Source: an uncultured Anaerolineales bacterium
GTDB taxonomy: Bacteria; Chloroflexota; Anaerolineae; Aggregatilineales; Aggregatilineaceae
Assembly (NCBI GenBank): GCA_937135955.1
Contig: CAKZOB010000034.1
Span: 1-45,841, forward strand
Direction: 5' to 3'
DNA: 45,841 nt
In this document: positions 32,681 through 40,325 of the stretch, piece by piece
How positions within the stretch are numbered: the first letter of the stretch is position 1
Layout of the letters: every line of letters starts with the position of its first letter
Notes under the pieces: generated by a model
Database searches by the model: none
Seen by the model: the letters and a program-made list of their open reading frames with translations, nothing else
Told to the model about the DNA's origin: nothing
Program-made: the position numbers and the translations under genes

Positions 32681-33547
32681 ATGTACAAAGACCTGCCCCT
32701 CGCCATCGCCATTCTCAACGGCTATCCCAGAGCCAGCCGCGAGCGCTTCGACGCTGCTGACGTCGGGCACCCGCACGACATGTACGCCCGCTTCGTGCGC
32801 TCCTACGTCCCGCAGGCCACCATTGACGTGCTCTTCATCGCCGACCTGGATAGTGCCCTGCCCAGCGGGGCCAACCTGCGCTCCTACGACGCTTATATCT
32901 GGACTGGCTCCGACCTGACCATCTATCACACCGACGATCCCCGGGTCACCCGCCAGGTGGAGCTGGCCCGCGCTATCTACGAAGCGGGTGTACCTTGCTA
33001 CGGCAGTTGCTGGGGTATTCAGATGGCCGCCTATGCCGCCGGTGGAGAAGTGCGCAAGAACCCCAAAGGCCGCGAATGGGCCATCGCCCGCCGCATCACG
33101 CGCACCGAGGCCGGTCGCACACACGCCTTGCTGCGCGGCAAGCCGGACGTTTACGACGGCTTCATCATGCACCTGGACGAAGTCGTCACTCTGCCGCCCG
33201 GCGCTACCCTGCTGGCCACCAACGAACATACCCATGTGCAGGCGTTGGAAGTCAAACACAAGAACGGTGTCTTTTGGGCCACGCAATACCATCCGGAGTA
33301 CAATTTCTATGAGATGGCCCGCCTGATCCGCGCCCGCGCCGAACCACTTGTTAAAGAAGGTTTCTTCGCCACCACCGCTGACGTACTGGCCTACGCCGAA
33401 GCCATGTTTGCCCTGCACGAGCGCCCCGACGATCCGGCGCTGCGCGCGCGCTTCGCCGTCGGGCCGGATATCCTCGACCCGCTCTATCGGGAGGCCGAGC
33501 TACGCAACTGGTTCGATCATCTGGTAATCCCGTCGCGGCGACATTAG
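32681..33547 (+). CDS. Class I glutamine amidotransferase-like hydrolase
   Basis: This 288-residue protein has a GATase1 fold with the catalytic triad visible: Cys110 in YGSCWGIQM, His204 and Glu206 in QYHPEY. It is a stand-alone glutaminase-type domain like those annotated GMP-synthase-like, and it could hydrolyse a gamma-glutamyl amide, as PuuD does with gamma-glutamyl-GABA. It has about 60 extra C-terminal residues. AAAGG lies 11 bases before the ATG. It is divergent from the AOR-GS-SDR operon and followed by the DeoR gene. The role in gamma-glutamyl removal is inferred from this context. Confidence 0.8.
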   Translation: MYKDLPLAIAILNGYPRASRERFDAADVGHPHDMYARFVRSYVPQATIDVLFIADLDSALPSGANLRSYDAYIWTGSDLTIYHTDDPRVTRQVELARAIYEAGVPCYGSCWGIQMAAYAAGGEVRKNPKGREWAIARRITRTEAGRTHALLRGKPDVYDGFIMHLDEVVTLPPGATLLATNEHTHVQALEVKHKNGVFWATQYHPEYNFYEMARLIRARAEPLVKEGFFATTADVLAYAEAMFALHERPDDPALRARFAVGPDILDPLYREAELRNWFDHLVIPSRRH

Positions 33548-33578
33548 GACGATCGCCGTGCAGCACAGGTGATGACGC

Positions 33579-33650
33579 TTTGTGTCTATTTCAACACAAA
33601 TCAACATAAAATGCAACACGCTCGTGTTGGTAAATTGACACGAAGTGTCA
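33579..33650 (+). promoter_or_regulatory. Operator cluster upstream of the DeoR gene
   Basis: Four repeats are packed here: TTTGTGT (33579-33585) inverted with ACACAAA (33594-33600); the tandem decamers TCAACACAAA and TCAACATAAA (33591-33610); the perfect inverted repeat CAACACG-CT-CGTGTTG (33614-33629); and TGACAC-GAA-GTGTCA (33636-33650). TAAAAT at 33607-33612 could be a -10 box, but no good -35 fits. The tandem decamer repeats that at 28071-28090, so autoregulation by the DeoR protein and shared control of the importer are likely. Confidence 0.6.
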
Positions 33651-33669
33651 GTGCCGAAAGGCAAATGAT

Positions 33670-34452
33670 ATGAACGCAATCGAACGCCAGAAGATCATCT
33701 TGCAGATCATCTCCGAACAGGGCGCGGTGACCGTCGCCGAACTCTGTGAGCGTTTCGGCGTCTCCGACATGACCATCCGGCGCGACCTCTCGACGCTGGA
33801 ACGCGCCAGCCTGCTGCGGCGTATTCACGGTGGAGCGGTCAGTGCGCGCGGGCGCAGCTACGAGCCGCCCGTCCTGACGCGCGTGCACGAAGCCCCTGAG
33901 GCCAAACGTGCCATCGGCAAGCTGGCGGCGACACTGGTACACGAGGGCGACAGCATCGCCCTGGACATCGGCACTACCACGCTCGAACTGGCCCGCAACC
34001 TGACCCGCCTGCAAGACATCACTGTGTTGACCAATAGCCTGCCCATCGCCAACCTGCTCACCGATCAGCCGGGCATCCGGCTGATGTTGTGCGGCGGCAT
34101 TGTCCGCCCCGGTGAACGCTCGCTCATCGGGCCGGTCGCCGAGTATACTTTCAGTCAGTTCTATGTGGACAAAGCCTTCATCGGCATTGGCGGGGTAGAC
34201 CTGGAAGCGGGCCTGACCGAGTACAACACGGACGACGCCGAAGTCAAACGTACCATGATCCGCAATGCGCAGCGCTGTATCTTGCTGAGCGATAGCCGCA
34301 AGTTCGGATTGAAGACTTTTGCCAGCGTTGCGCCGCTATCCGTGGTGGACGACATCGTCACCGACGACGGTCTTAAGCCAGAATTCCGCGAAGCCCTGGA
34401 ACGGGAAGGCATCGTCGTGCACATCGCCCATGTGACCCATCATTCACCCTGA
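33670..34452 (+). CDS. DeoR-family transcriptional regulator
   Basis: This 260-residue DeoR regulator has an N-terminal helix-turn-helix (about 5-57) with VTVAELCERFGVSDMTIRRDL and RRIHGGA, and a DeoRC sensor domain (about 75-235) with the sugar-phosphate site DIGTTT (about 99-104), TNSLPIA and GGIVRPGERSLIGP. Family members respond to phosphorylated sugars or polyols such as glycerol-3-phosphate. This fits control of the UgpB-like importer, whose promoter carries the same tandem CAACACAA repeats as this gene's own upstream region. The ATG is preceded by GAAAGG. Confidence 0.92.
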   Translation: MNAIERQKIILQIISEQGAVTVAELCERFGVSDMTIRRDLSTLERASLLRRIHGGAVSARGRSYEPPVLTRVHEAPEAKRAIGKLAATLVHEGDSIALDIGTTTLELARNLTRLQDITVLTNSLPIANLLTDQPGIRLMLCGGIVRPGERSLIGPVAEYTFSQFYVDKAFIGIGGVDLEAGLTEYNTDDAEVKRTMIRNAQRCILLSDSRKFGLKTFASVAPLSVVDDIVTDDGLKPEFREALEREGIVVHIAHVTHHSP

Positions 34453-34494
34453 GAAAGCTTGCCTCGCGCGCACCGGAGAGACCCATACACACCC

Positions 34495-35301
34495 ATGATC
34501 AGCAAAACACTCCTGGTTATTTTCGATGGCTGCCGGCCCGATGCTCTGGCTCAGGCCCATACCCCACACGTTGATCGGCTGTGGCAGAACGGAGCCTATA
34601 CCTGGGGAGCGCAATCGGTAGTGCCCAGCTACACCCTGCCCGCCCATATGTCCATGTTTCGCGGCGTGACACCCGAACGGCACGGCGTCACTGATAACGT
34701 CTTCCAGCCGTCGGCGGTGGCCTACCCCAGCTTCGTGGACATTGCGCATCAGCACCGGCGGCATACGGCCATGTTCTATAGCTGGGAACAACTGCGCGAC
34801 CTATCCGCGCACGGCAGCCTGACTGTCAGCTATTGCCGCGACGGGGCAGTGACGCCCGATGCCGATCAGATCGTCGCGGCGCAGGCTGCCGACCTGCTCG
34901 CCCGCGAGCGCCCCGACCTGCTGGTGGTCTACCTGGCCGAATCCGACCTGGTGGGGCACGCGGCGGGATGGATGTCCGCCGCCTATCTGCAGGCCATCGA
35001 GCGCATGGATGAGGCGCTGGGGCTGCTGCTGGCGACGCTGGACGAAGCAGGTCTGCGCGAGGAGTACACGGTGCTCTTTCTCTCCGATCACGGCGGGCAC
35101 GAGCACACGCACGGCACAGGATCGCCGGAAGACCTGACCATTCCCTGGATACTCTGCGGGCCGGGGATCAAAACCGGGCACACCCTGACGACGCCGGTGC
35201 GCATTTACGATACCGCCGCCACGATTGCCCATCTGCTGGGCATTCCCCGCCCTGACGTATGGGAAGGGCAGCCGATCTGGGAGGCATTCGACCGTGCCTG
35301 A
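34495..35301 (+). CDS. Type I phosphodiesterase / alkaline-phosphatase-superfamily enzyme
   Basis: This 268-residue protein belongs to the nucleotide pyrophosphatase/phosphodiesterase branch of the alkaline phosphatase superfamily. Two-metal residues are visible: Asp11 (IFDGCRPD), the nucleophile Thr47 (PSYTLPAH), Asp151 and His155 (ESDLVGHAAG), Asp198 and His199 (LSDHGGHEH), with a further His near 204-206. No signal peptide is seen, so it acts in the cytoplasm. ATG 34495 is chosen because the family starts here, although its GGAGAG is about 14 bases away; a TTG at 34459 is less likely. It follows the DeoR gene by 42 bases and overlaps the MFS gene by eight. A phosphodiester or phosphonate linked to the DeoR pathway is possible. 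Confidence 0.85.
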   Translation: MISKTLLVIFDGCRPDALAQAHTPHVDRLWQNGAYTWGAQSVVPSYTLPAHMSMFRGVTPERHGVTDNVFQPSAVAYPSFVDIAHQHRRHTAMFYSWEQLRDLSAHGSLTVSYCRDGAVTPDADQIVAAQAADLLARERPDLLVVYLAESDLVGHAAGWMSAAYLQAIERMDEALGLLLATLDEAGLREEYTVLFLSDHGGHEHTHGTGSPEDLTIPWILCGPGIKTGHTLTTPVRIYDTAATIAHLLGIPRPDVWEGQPIWEAFDRA

Positions 35302-36559
35302 TTTCCTGGCGTGGCGGCAACGGCTGCCCGCCGAACAGGCCCTGCACATCATCGGCCTGGGGGTGGCTGTCTCACTGTTGGGCGATCTGACGCTATATGT
35401 GGTGTTGCCCACGCACACCACAGACGCTGGCATTGCCCTGGCCAACGTCGGGCTGATGCTCTCCGCCAACCGGCTGATCCGCATTGTCCTCAACGGGCCG
35501 CTGGGCGTGCTGATCGAGCGCATCCCCCGGCGGCGCATTGCCGTGCCAGCGCTGTTCTGCGGCGGGCTGTCCTCGCTGCTCTATACGATCCCCGGCTTCT
35601 GGCCCCTGTTGATCGGGCGGCTGCTGTGGGGCATCTCGTGGGCGGGCATCTGGCTCAGCGCCAGCACGATGGCGCTCGATCTCTCTACTTTCGCCAATCG
35701 CGGGCGTTTTGTGGGCCGCCTGCAGATGTGGTTTTTCATTGGATCGGGGGGCGCGTCGCTAGTTGGCGGGGCGCTGACCGACTGGCTGGGCTATTTGCAG
35801 GCGCTGCGCGTCTGCTCGTTGATCACGCTGGCGGCGGCGGTGGGCTGGTGGCTGGCTCTGCCGGAAACGCAACCGACGCGCGCGGCAGTCGCCAGGGGCG
35901 CGCCCTCCACGGTGCCGGGCACGCCCGTTCCGCCACCCCGCAACCGCCTGCCGCTGGCCATGGCCATTGCCCTGCTGGGCGTCAACTGGCTGATCTTCAT
36001 CGGCATCCTCAGCGCGGTCTTGCCGCTGTTGTTGCAGGAGCGCGTCGGCGAGACGGTGCACCTGGCGGGGACGGTCATCTATCTATCTACCTTCACCGGC
36101 GCGATGGCAGCGGGCAGTCAGGCGCTCAGCCTGGTTGCGTCGCCGCTGGCGGGCTGGCTCTCCGACCTCAGCGGGGAGCGCTGGCGGCTGGTGATCGGCG
36201 CGCTGGCCCTGGGCGTGATCGCCATGGCCCTCACGGCGGGCGGGCGGGGCGTGGTGGTGGTGACAGCGATTATGCTCGGAGCGATCGCCACCAGCGTCCT
36301 GCAGACACAGGTGATGACGCTGGTGGGCGATTATGAGGGCGAAAACAATCGCGGGCGCATCCTGGGCATCATCAACACCGTGGGCGATGTGGGCAGCGCC
36401 GCCGGCCCGTTGATCGCCTATGCGCTACTGCCCCTGGTAAGCATCGGCGGGCTGTTCTGGCTGGCGACGGCCATGCTGGGCGCGGCTTTGCCCGGCGCGT
36501 GGTGGGTCGCCCGCCAGGAAGCGCAACGTCTGCGGCTGGCCCATACGCCGCCCGTGTAG
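35294..36559 (+). CDS. MFS transporter
   Basis: This 421-residue protein has about 12 hydrophobic segments with a central hydrophilic loop (about 195-220), typical of MFS carriers. The loop 2-3 motif is weak (IERIPRRRIAV). I chose GTG 35294, which has GGGAGG nine bases upstream and overlaps the phosphodiesterase stop by eight bases; the in-frame extension upstream is shadow of that gene. The overlap suggests a shared pathway, for example import of a phosphodiesterase substrate or export of its product. The substrate is unknown. Confidence 0.85.
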   Translation: MPDFLAWRQRLPAEQALHIIGLGVAVSLLGDLTLYVVLPTHTTDAGIALANVGLMLSANRLIRIVLNGPLGVLIERIPRRRIAVPALFCGGLSSLLYTIPGFWPLLIGRLLWGISWAGIWLSASTMALDLSTFANRGRFVGRLQMWFFIGSGGASLVGGALTDWLGYLQALRVCSLITLAAAVGWWLALPETQPTRAAVARGAPSTVPGTPVPPPRNRLPLAMAIALLGVNWLIFIGILSAVLPLLLQERVGETVHLAGTVIYLSTFTGAMAAGSQALSLVASPLAGWLSDLSGERWRLVIGALALGVIAMALTAGGRGVVVVTAIMLGAIATSVLQTQVMTLVGDYEGENNRGRILGIINTVGDVGSAAGPLIAYALLPLVSIGGLFWLATAMLGAALPGAWWVARQEAQRLRLAHTPPV

Positions 36560-36595
36560 GGCGCAAAAGGCGCGCACAGCGAAAACCGAAAAACT

Positions 36596-36612
36596 CCGCG
36601 TCTGCGCGGTTT
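36596..36612 (+). terminator. Weak terminator between convergent genes
   Basis: CCGCG (36596-36600) pairs with CGCGG (36605-36609) around TCTG and is followed by TTT, with an A-run before it. It lies in the 58-base gap between the convergent MFS and FmdE-like genes. Confidence 0.4.
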
Positions 36613-36617
36613 GTGCT

Positions 36618-37235
36618 TCACGGCAGCGGATCGTAGTAGCGCTCCCCGGCACAGGCCCGGCATAGTACCATGCCCTCGTGCACGATCTCGCGCTCATTGA
36701 TGATTTCCTCGCCGCACACTTCGCAGGTCACGCGCCGCCCCGGTTTGCTCAACAGCGCCTCCAGCGAGACGCGCAGCGTCACCGGACGGGCGATCAACAG
36801 TTCGTCGTCCGGCATGATCTGATAGGCGGCGAGCTGCGCGTGCCAGCGACTGCGCGCATCCGGCGCATAGTGCGCGGCCAGCGTCCGGCTGTGCGGGCTG
36901 GGGGTCACGCGCACGGCGCGTTGGGTTTCCACGTCCACCAGCGTCACCGCCACCTTGCCGAAGTCAATCACGCGCAGGGTGCGGTGTCCCACCGAGCAAC
37001 CGGTCGCCACGGAGACACCATCCGCCGCGCAGCCGTCCGTCTCCACGAAGGCCAGCAGCCGCTTGCCGGTCTGCGGCACGTCCAGCCCCAGTAGACGCCC
37101 TCCCAGCAACCCCATGCGCACGCCGAGTACCTGGCGCGGGCACAGGTGCGCGTGCAGCGCGGCGCACTGCTCCAGCAGGGCGGCCAGGCGCGCGTCGGCC
37201 AGAACGGGGCGGGGGGGCGGTGTCGGGCGGGCCAT
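36618..37235 (-). CDS. FmdE-like protein with C-terminal zinc ribbon
   Basis: This 205-residue protein resembles FmdE (formylmethanofuran dehydrogenase subunit E), a family known from molybdenum/tungsten enzyme operons in archaea and found in many bacteria without methanogenesis. It shows HAHLCPRQVLGVRMG (28-42), ETDGCAADGVSVATGCSVGH (65-84) and a C-terminal CEVCGE...VLCRAC zinc ribbon. ATG 37235 has AAGGAG nine bases upstream. It is the last gene after cytochrome b, multihaem cytochrome c and Rieske genes, 13 bases after the Rieske stop. Its role there is unclear; metal or cofactor delivery is a guess. Confidence 0.8.
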   Translation of the reverse strand: MARPTPPPRPVLADARLAALLEQCAALHAHLCPRQVLGVRMGLLGGRLLGLDVPQTGKRLLAFVETDGCAADGVSVATGCSVGHRTLRVIDFGKVAVTLVDVETQRAVRVTPSPHSRTLAAHYAPDARSRWHAQLAAYQIMPDDELLIARPVTLRVSLEALLSKPGRRVTCEVCGEEIINEREIVHEGMVLCRACAGERYYDPLP

Positions 37236-37248
37236 GATGTGTTCTCCT

Positions 37249-37767
37249 TCAGGCAATCAGACGGTCGTCGGGGTGAGTTTCGCGATCGCGGTGAATGATC
37301 AGGTTGCCCGTGCTGTCGAGTTCCACCGCCAGGTAACGCAGGCCGCGCGGCGCTGGCCCGCTGATCCGCTCGCCCTGAGCGTCGTAATGACTGTTGTGGC
37401 AGGGGCATTCGAAGCCGAGCAACGGCGAGTTCTGGCCATCTCCGACGGCGCGCACCAGGCAGCCCAGATGTGAACATACCGCATCCAGCGCGTAGAAACC
37501 CAGCGCGTCGCGCACCAGATAGGCGCGCACATCGCGCACGAAAGTCAGGCTGGGCGCGGCATAGTCTTCGGGTTTGCCGGCGGTCGCGCTTTCGGGCGGC
37601 TCTGGCTGAGACGAATGCGCCATCATCTGCGCCGCCTCGCCCGCGGCCAGCGCGCCCGTCGCGGCCAGCAACGCTTTGCGCAGTCCGGTGAACAGTTTGC
37701 GGCGGCTCAGCGGCTCCACGTCTTCTTCTCCTGGCCACTCATTCTCGTTCGTAGGCATGGCACACAT
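37249..37767 (-). CDS. Rieske [2Fe-2S] protein with Tat signal
   Basis: This 172-residue Rieske protein transfers electrons from quinol oxidised at cytochrome b. The Tat-type leader SRRKLFTGL (21-29) precedes a hydrophobic segment (about 31-45), which would serve as membrane anchor. Cluster ligands are Cys98 and His100 (CSHLGC) and Cys121 and His124 (CPCHNSH), with Cys103-Cys123 as the stabilising disulfide. ATG 37767 lies inside the cytochrome c gene, overlapping its last haem codons; an ATG three codons later is also possible. It forms a quinol-oxidising unit with the cytochromes upstream. Confidence 0.92.
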   Translation of the reverse strand: MCAMPTNENEWPGEEDVEPLSRRKLFTGLRKALLAATGALAAGEAAQMMAHSSQPEPPESATAGKPEDYAAPSLTFVRDVRAYLVRDALGFYALDAVCSHLGCLVRAVGDGQNSPLLGFECPCHNSHYDAQGERISGPAPRGLRYLAVELDSTGNLIIHRDRETHPDDRLIA

Positions 37768-39091
37768 GGCAATAATGGCTCTCCTGCTGATCGGGGCGCT
37801 GCTGGCAACCCGATCCCAACACCAGCGGCACGTCGTAACGCTGTCCGGTCGCTTTCATGGTTAGTTCCAGCCGGTCACCGCGCCAGACGACGTGCGGCAG
37901 CGGCTCGCCCAGGTCGGTCATCAGGATGGTGTCGCCGACCTGCAGTTCGAGGTTGGGGTTCAGGAACGCCAGGCGCAGCGCCAGATCATCGGGATCGGTG
38001 ATGGTGTAGCTGAGCGGCGGGGCATCGAGCGTGCCGTGACAGGTGCGGCATTCGGTGTAGCGGGCGTCGCGCTGACTGCTGTACAGATAGCCATCGCCCA
38101 TCACTTCACGGCGGGTGTGGCAGTCCACGCAATCCAGTTCCCACTCGCACAGGGTGAACTGCCCGATCGGCTGATAATACTCGTGCACGCGCCGCTCGAT
38201 GGCGTTCAGATAGTCCGGCGCGGGGATGTCCGCCCGCGGCACGAAGGTCATGGTCGGTAGCTCGTAGTTGCCGCGGTTGTGGCAGTGATTGCACTGCGTA
38301 TAGGGGATGGCCGTGGTCAGTTCGTGACGGCGCATGTGCCCCGGCTCGTCGCGCGGCAGGGTGGGGTCGCCCCCCTTGTACAACCCGTCATTGTCGTAGA
38401 GCACATGGCAGGCCGAGCAGCCCGTCGCGCGGTAGAAATAGGGGGCCTGGATCGCTTCAGCGCTCAGGTGACAGGTCAGACAATTCCCGGCGAATTGCTG
38501 CACCAACGGCGGCGCATCTGGCGCGGGCTGAAAGGCGGCCAACGCCTCCACCACCGGGCGACCGCCGTTGTCTGGCGGACCCTCGTAGCTCTGCACCGCG
38601 TATATCCCAAAACGGGCCACGCTGTCGGGCTGTACGCCGAAAGCCCGCAGCACATAGGCAATGGCTCCCGCGTAGGTCGCCTGGATGCTGCGCTCAACGC
38701 GCGGCAGATGATCGCGGTGATCGGCAGGCGCGCCGCTGTGACAGGCGCTGCCACCGCAGGTCTGCGCGGCCACTGACAGATCGCCGGGGTTGCGGATCAG
38801 GCCAGTGTGTGCCAGGTCTTCGTCCAGGGCGATGCCTACCCCGCCATGACAGGCCACGCAGCCGACTACCTCCACGGGATGCGAGGGGCTGATCTCCTCG
38901 ATGCTCCAGTGACAGGTCAGGCATAGCTCGCGCTGACCGGTCAGGCTGGGCACGACGGCGCGCACCTGCGGATCGTCCTGGTAGCGCCGCCAGGGGGCGG
39001 TGCGCTCGCGCAGCCACGCCCCCACGACGACCAGCAGCAGCCCCGCTGTCGCCAACAGCGGCCACAGCCCTGCCAGTGCTACTCGTCTCAT
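37739..39091 (-). CDS. Nine-haem cytochrome c, membrane-anchored
   Basis: This 450-residue protein has an N-terminal membrane anchor (about 8-26) and eight CxxCH haem c motifs (two CLTCH, CVACH, CSACH, CNHCH, CVDCH, CRTCH and CHVCH) plus one CGGSACH, a C-x4-CH variant, for nine possible haems. It faces outside the cytoplasmic membrane and should accept electrons from the Rieske/cytochrome b pair. The last haem motif, CHVCH, sits only nine residues from the C-terminus and its codons overlap the start of the Rieske gene. The ATG overlaps the cytochrome b stop (ATGA). It is not similar to cytochrome c1 or f; multihaem partners are known in other alternative bc complexes. Confidence 0.88.
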   Translation of the reverse strand: MRRVALAGLWPLLATAGLLLVVVGAWLRERTAPWRRYQDDPQVRAVVPSLTGQRELCLTCHWSIEEISPSHPVEVVGCVACHGGVGIALDEDLAHTGLIRNPGDLSVAAQTCGGSACHSGAPADHRDHLPRVERSIQATYAGAIAYVLRAFGVQPDSVARFGIYAVQSYEGPPDNGGRPVVEALAAFQPAPDAPPLVQQFAGNCLTCHLSAEAIQAPYFYRATGCSACHVLYDNDGLYKGGDPTLPRDEPGHMRRHELTTAIPYTQCNHCHNRGNYELPTMTFVPRADIPAPDYLNAIERRVHEYYQPIGQFTLCEWELDCVDCHTRREVMGDGYLYSSQRDARYTECRTCHGTLDAPPLSYTITDPDDLALRLAFLNPNLELQVGDTILMTDLGEPLPHVVWRGDRLELTMKATGQRYDVPLVLGSGCQQRPDQQESHYCHVCHAYERE

Positions 39092-40104
39092 CGCAGCGCC
39101 CCCCGGACCGTCAGGGCGATCACCAGCAGCAACGCCGCCGCGAAGACGATCTGCGCCCGCCGCCCCGCAGCGTTGAACCAGTGTCCTTCGCCCTCTGCCG
39201 AGCGATCCAGCGCGTAGGGCAGGGCAGCCAGCACGCCCAGCACGAGCAGCGGCGCGATCACACCGGCCAGCAGCGGACTGGCGAAGCGCAGCGCCTCTTG
39301 CACGCCCAGGAAGAACCACGGGGCAGCGCTTTCGTGCGCGGCGGGCGTGTTGAGGTCGGCAGGCGGGGCCAGGGGGGCGTCCCACAGCAGGCTGACGACG
39401 CCCAGCATCGTCAGGACGACCAGCGTCGCCAGCCCTTCGGTTCGTACCAGCGCCCGGCGCGACAGGCGCGGCGTGCGCGCAGCATGGCTGATCCCGCCGT
39501 CGCGCCGTACGCGCCAGATGTGCCACACGCCCAGGAAAAGCAGCGCGATCGTCAGGCCGGCGATGTGCCAGCCGTAGAAGCGCACTGGCGTCGCCGCGCC
39601 GACTGTCTCGCCGCCCACGGCCAGGCGGTAGAGCGTCTCGCCGAGCAAGGGCACCTCGCGCAGCAGGTTGGTGCCCACCAGCAACGCCCAGCTCACGTCG
39701 GCGTCCCAGCGCAGCACCAGGCCGGTGAAGTCCAGCAGGATCACCAGGACGAGCAGTCCCAGGCCGATCAGCCAGTTGAGGCGGCGGCGTTTGTAGCCGC
39801 CGGTGAAGACCACGCGGGCCATGTGCAGCGTTGCAGTGACCACCAACCATTGCCCGGCCCAGTAGTGCAGGTTGCGCACGAACCAGCCGTAGGGTGCTTC
39901 GTAGGTGATCGCGGCGACGGAGCTATAGGCGCGCGCCAGAGATGGCTCGTAGAAGAACATCAGCAGCACGCCTGTCACCAACAACACCAGCACCAGCAAG
40001 ACACTGATCCCCCCCAGACCGAAAGTATAGGTGAAAGCTGCCGAGCGGGCGGGGATCGTCGCCGGGTGCAGGTGTTCGAAGAAGCTGGCGCGAGAGTCAC
40101 CCAT
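39088..40104 (-). CDS. b6-type cytochrome b with fused subunit-IV-like region
   Basis: This 338-residue cytochrome b has four haem ligands, His80 and His94 (NLHYWAGQW...TLHM) and His180 and His195 (GWHIAGL...VWHIWR). The 14- and 15-residue separations match cytochrome b6 rather than mitochondrial cytochrome b. The C-terminal part (about 220-335) adds three segments with APWFFLGVQE, which replaces the PEW motif of subunit IV. It oxidises quinol in the membrane together with the Rieske and multihaem proteins. It heads the operon; an extended -10 box lies 140 bases upstream. The ribosome site is weak. Confidence 0.92.
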   Translation of the reverse strand: MGDSRASFFEHLHPATIPARSAAFTYTFGLGGISVLLVLVLLVTGVLLMFFYEPSLARAYSSVAAITYEAPYGWFVRNLHYWAGQWLVVTATLHMARVVFTGGYKRRRLNWLIGLGLLVLVILLDFTGLVLRWDADVSWALLVGTNLLREVPLLGETLYRLAVGGETVGAATPVRFYGWHIAGLTIALLFLGVWHIWRVRRDGGISHAARTPRLSRRALVRTEGLATLVVLTMLGVVSLLWDAPLAPPADLNTPAAHESAAPWFFLGVQEALRFASPLLAGVIAPLLVLGVLAALPYALDRSAEGEGHWFNAAGRRAQIVFAAALLLVIALTVRGALR

Positions 40105-40244
40105 TGGCTCTTGCGGTGCTCAGGATTGGCGATCAGCGTGTGAGCAGCTTTTGCTCCGTTTTCCGGGCAGATTGGCCTTCGCCGGTTCGGCGCTGTCTGG
40201 CACGGCAAGCCTGAGATAGCGCGCAGACGAAAGCAGACAGGAAG

Positions 40245-40253
40245 ATTGTAGCA
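40245..40253 (-). promoter_or_regulatory. Candidate extended -10 promoter of the cytochrome bc operon
   Basis: On the minus strand TGC-TACAAT (40245-40253) forms an extended -10 box about 140 bases before cytochrome b. The -35 region is poor. The intergenic stretch 40105-40468 otherwise holds only the palindromic repeat at 40326-40449. Confidence 0.35.
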
Positions 40254-40325
40254 GACTTGGGGACAACTGGTGAAACACAAAAAGGGTGCGTGCAAAATGT
40301 GACAGGCAATCTGCAGCAGTCTGCT

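Noticed and set aside
37739-39850. A 703-residue reading of the multihaem cytochrome
   Set aside because: Its first 250 residues are an out-of-frame reading of cytochrome b. The signal-anchor start at 39091 overlaps the cytochrome b stop.
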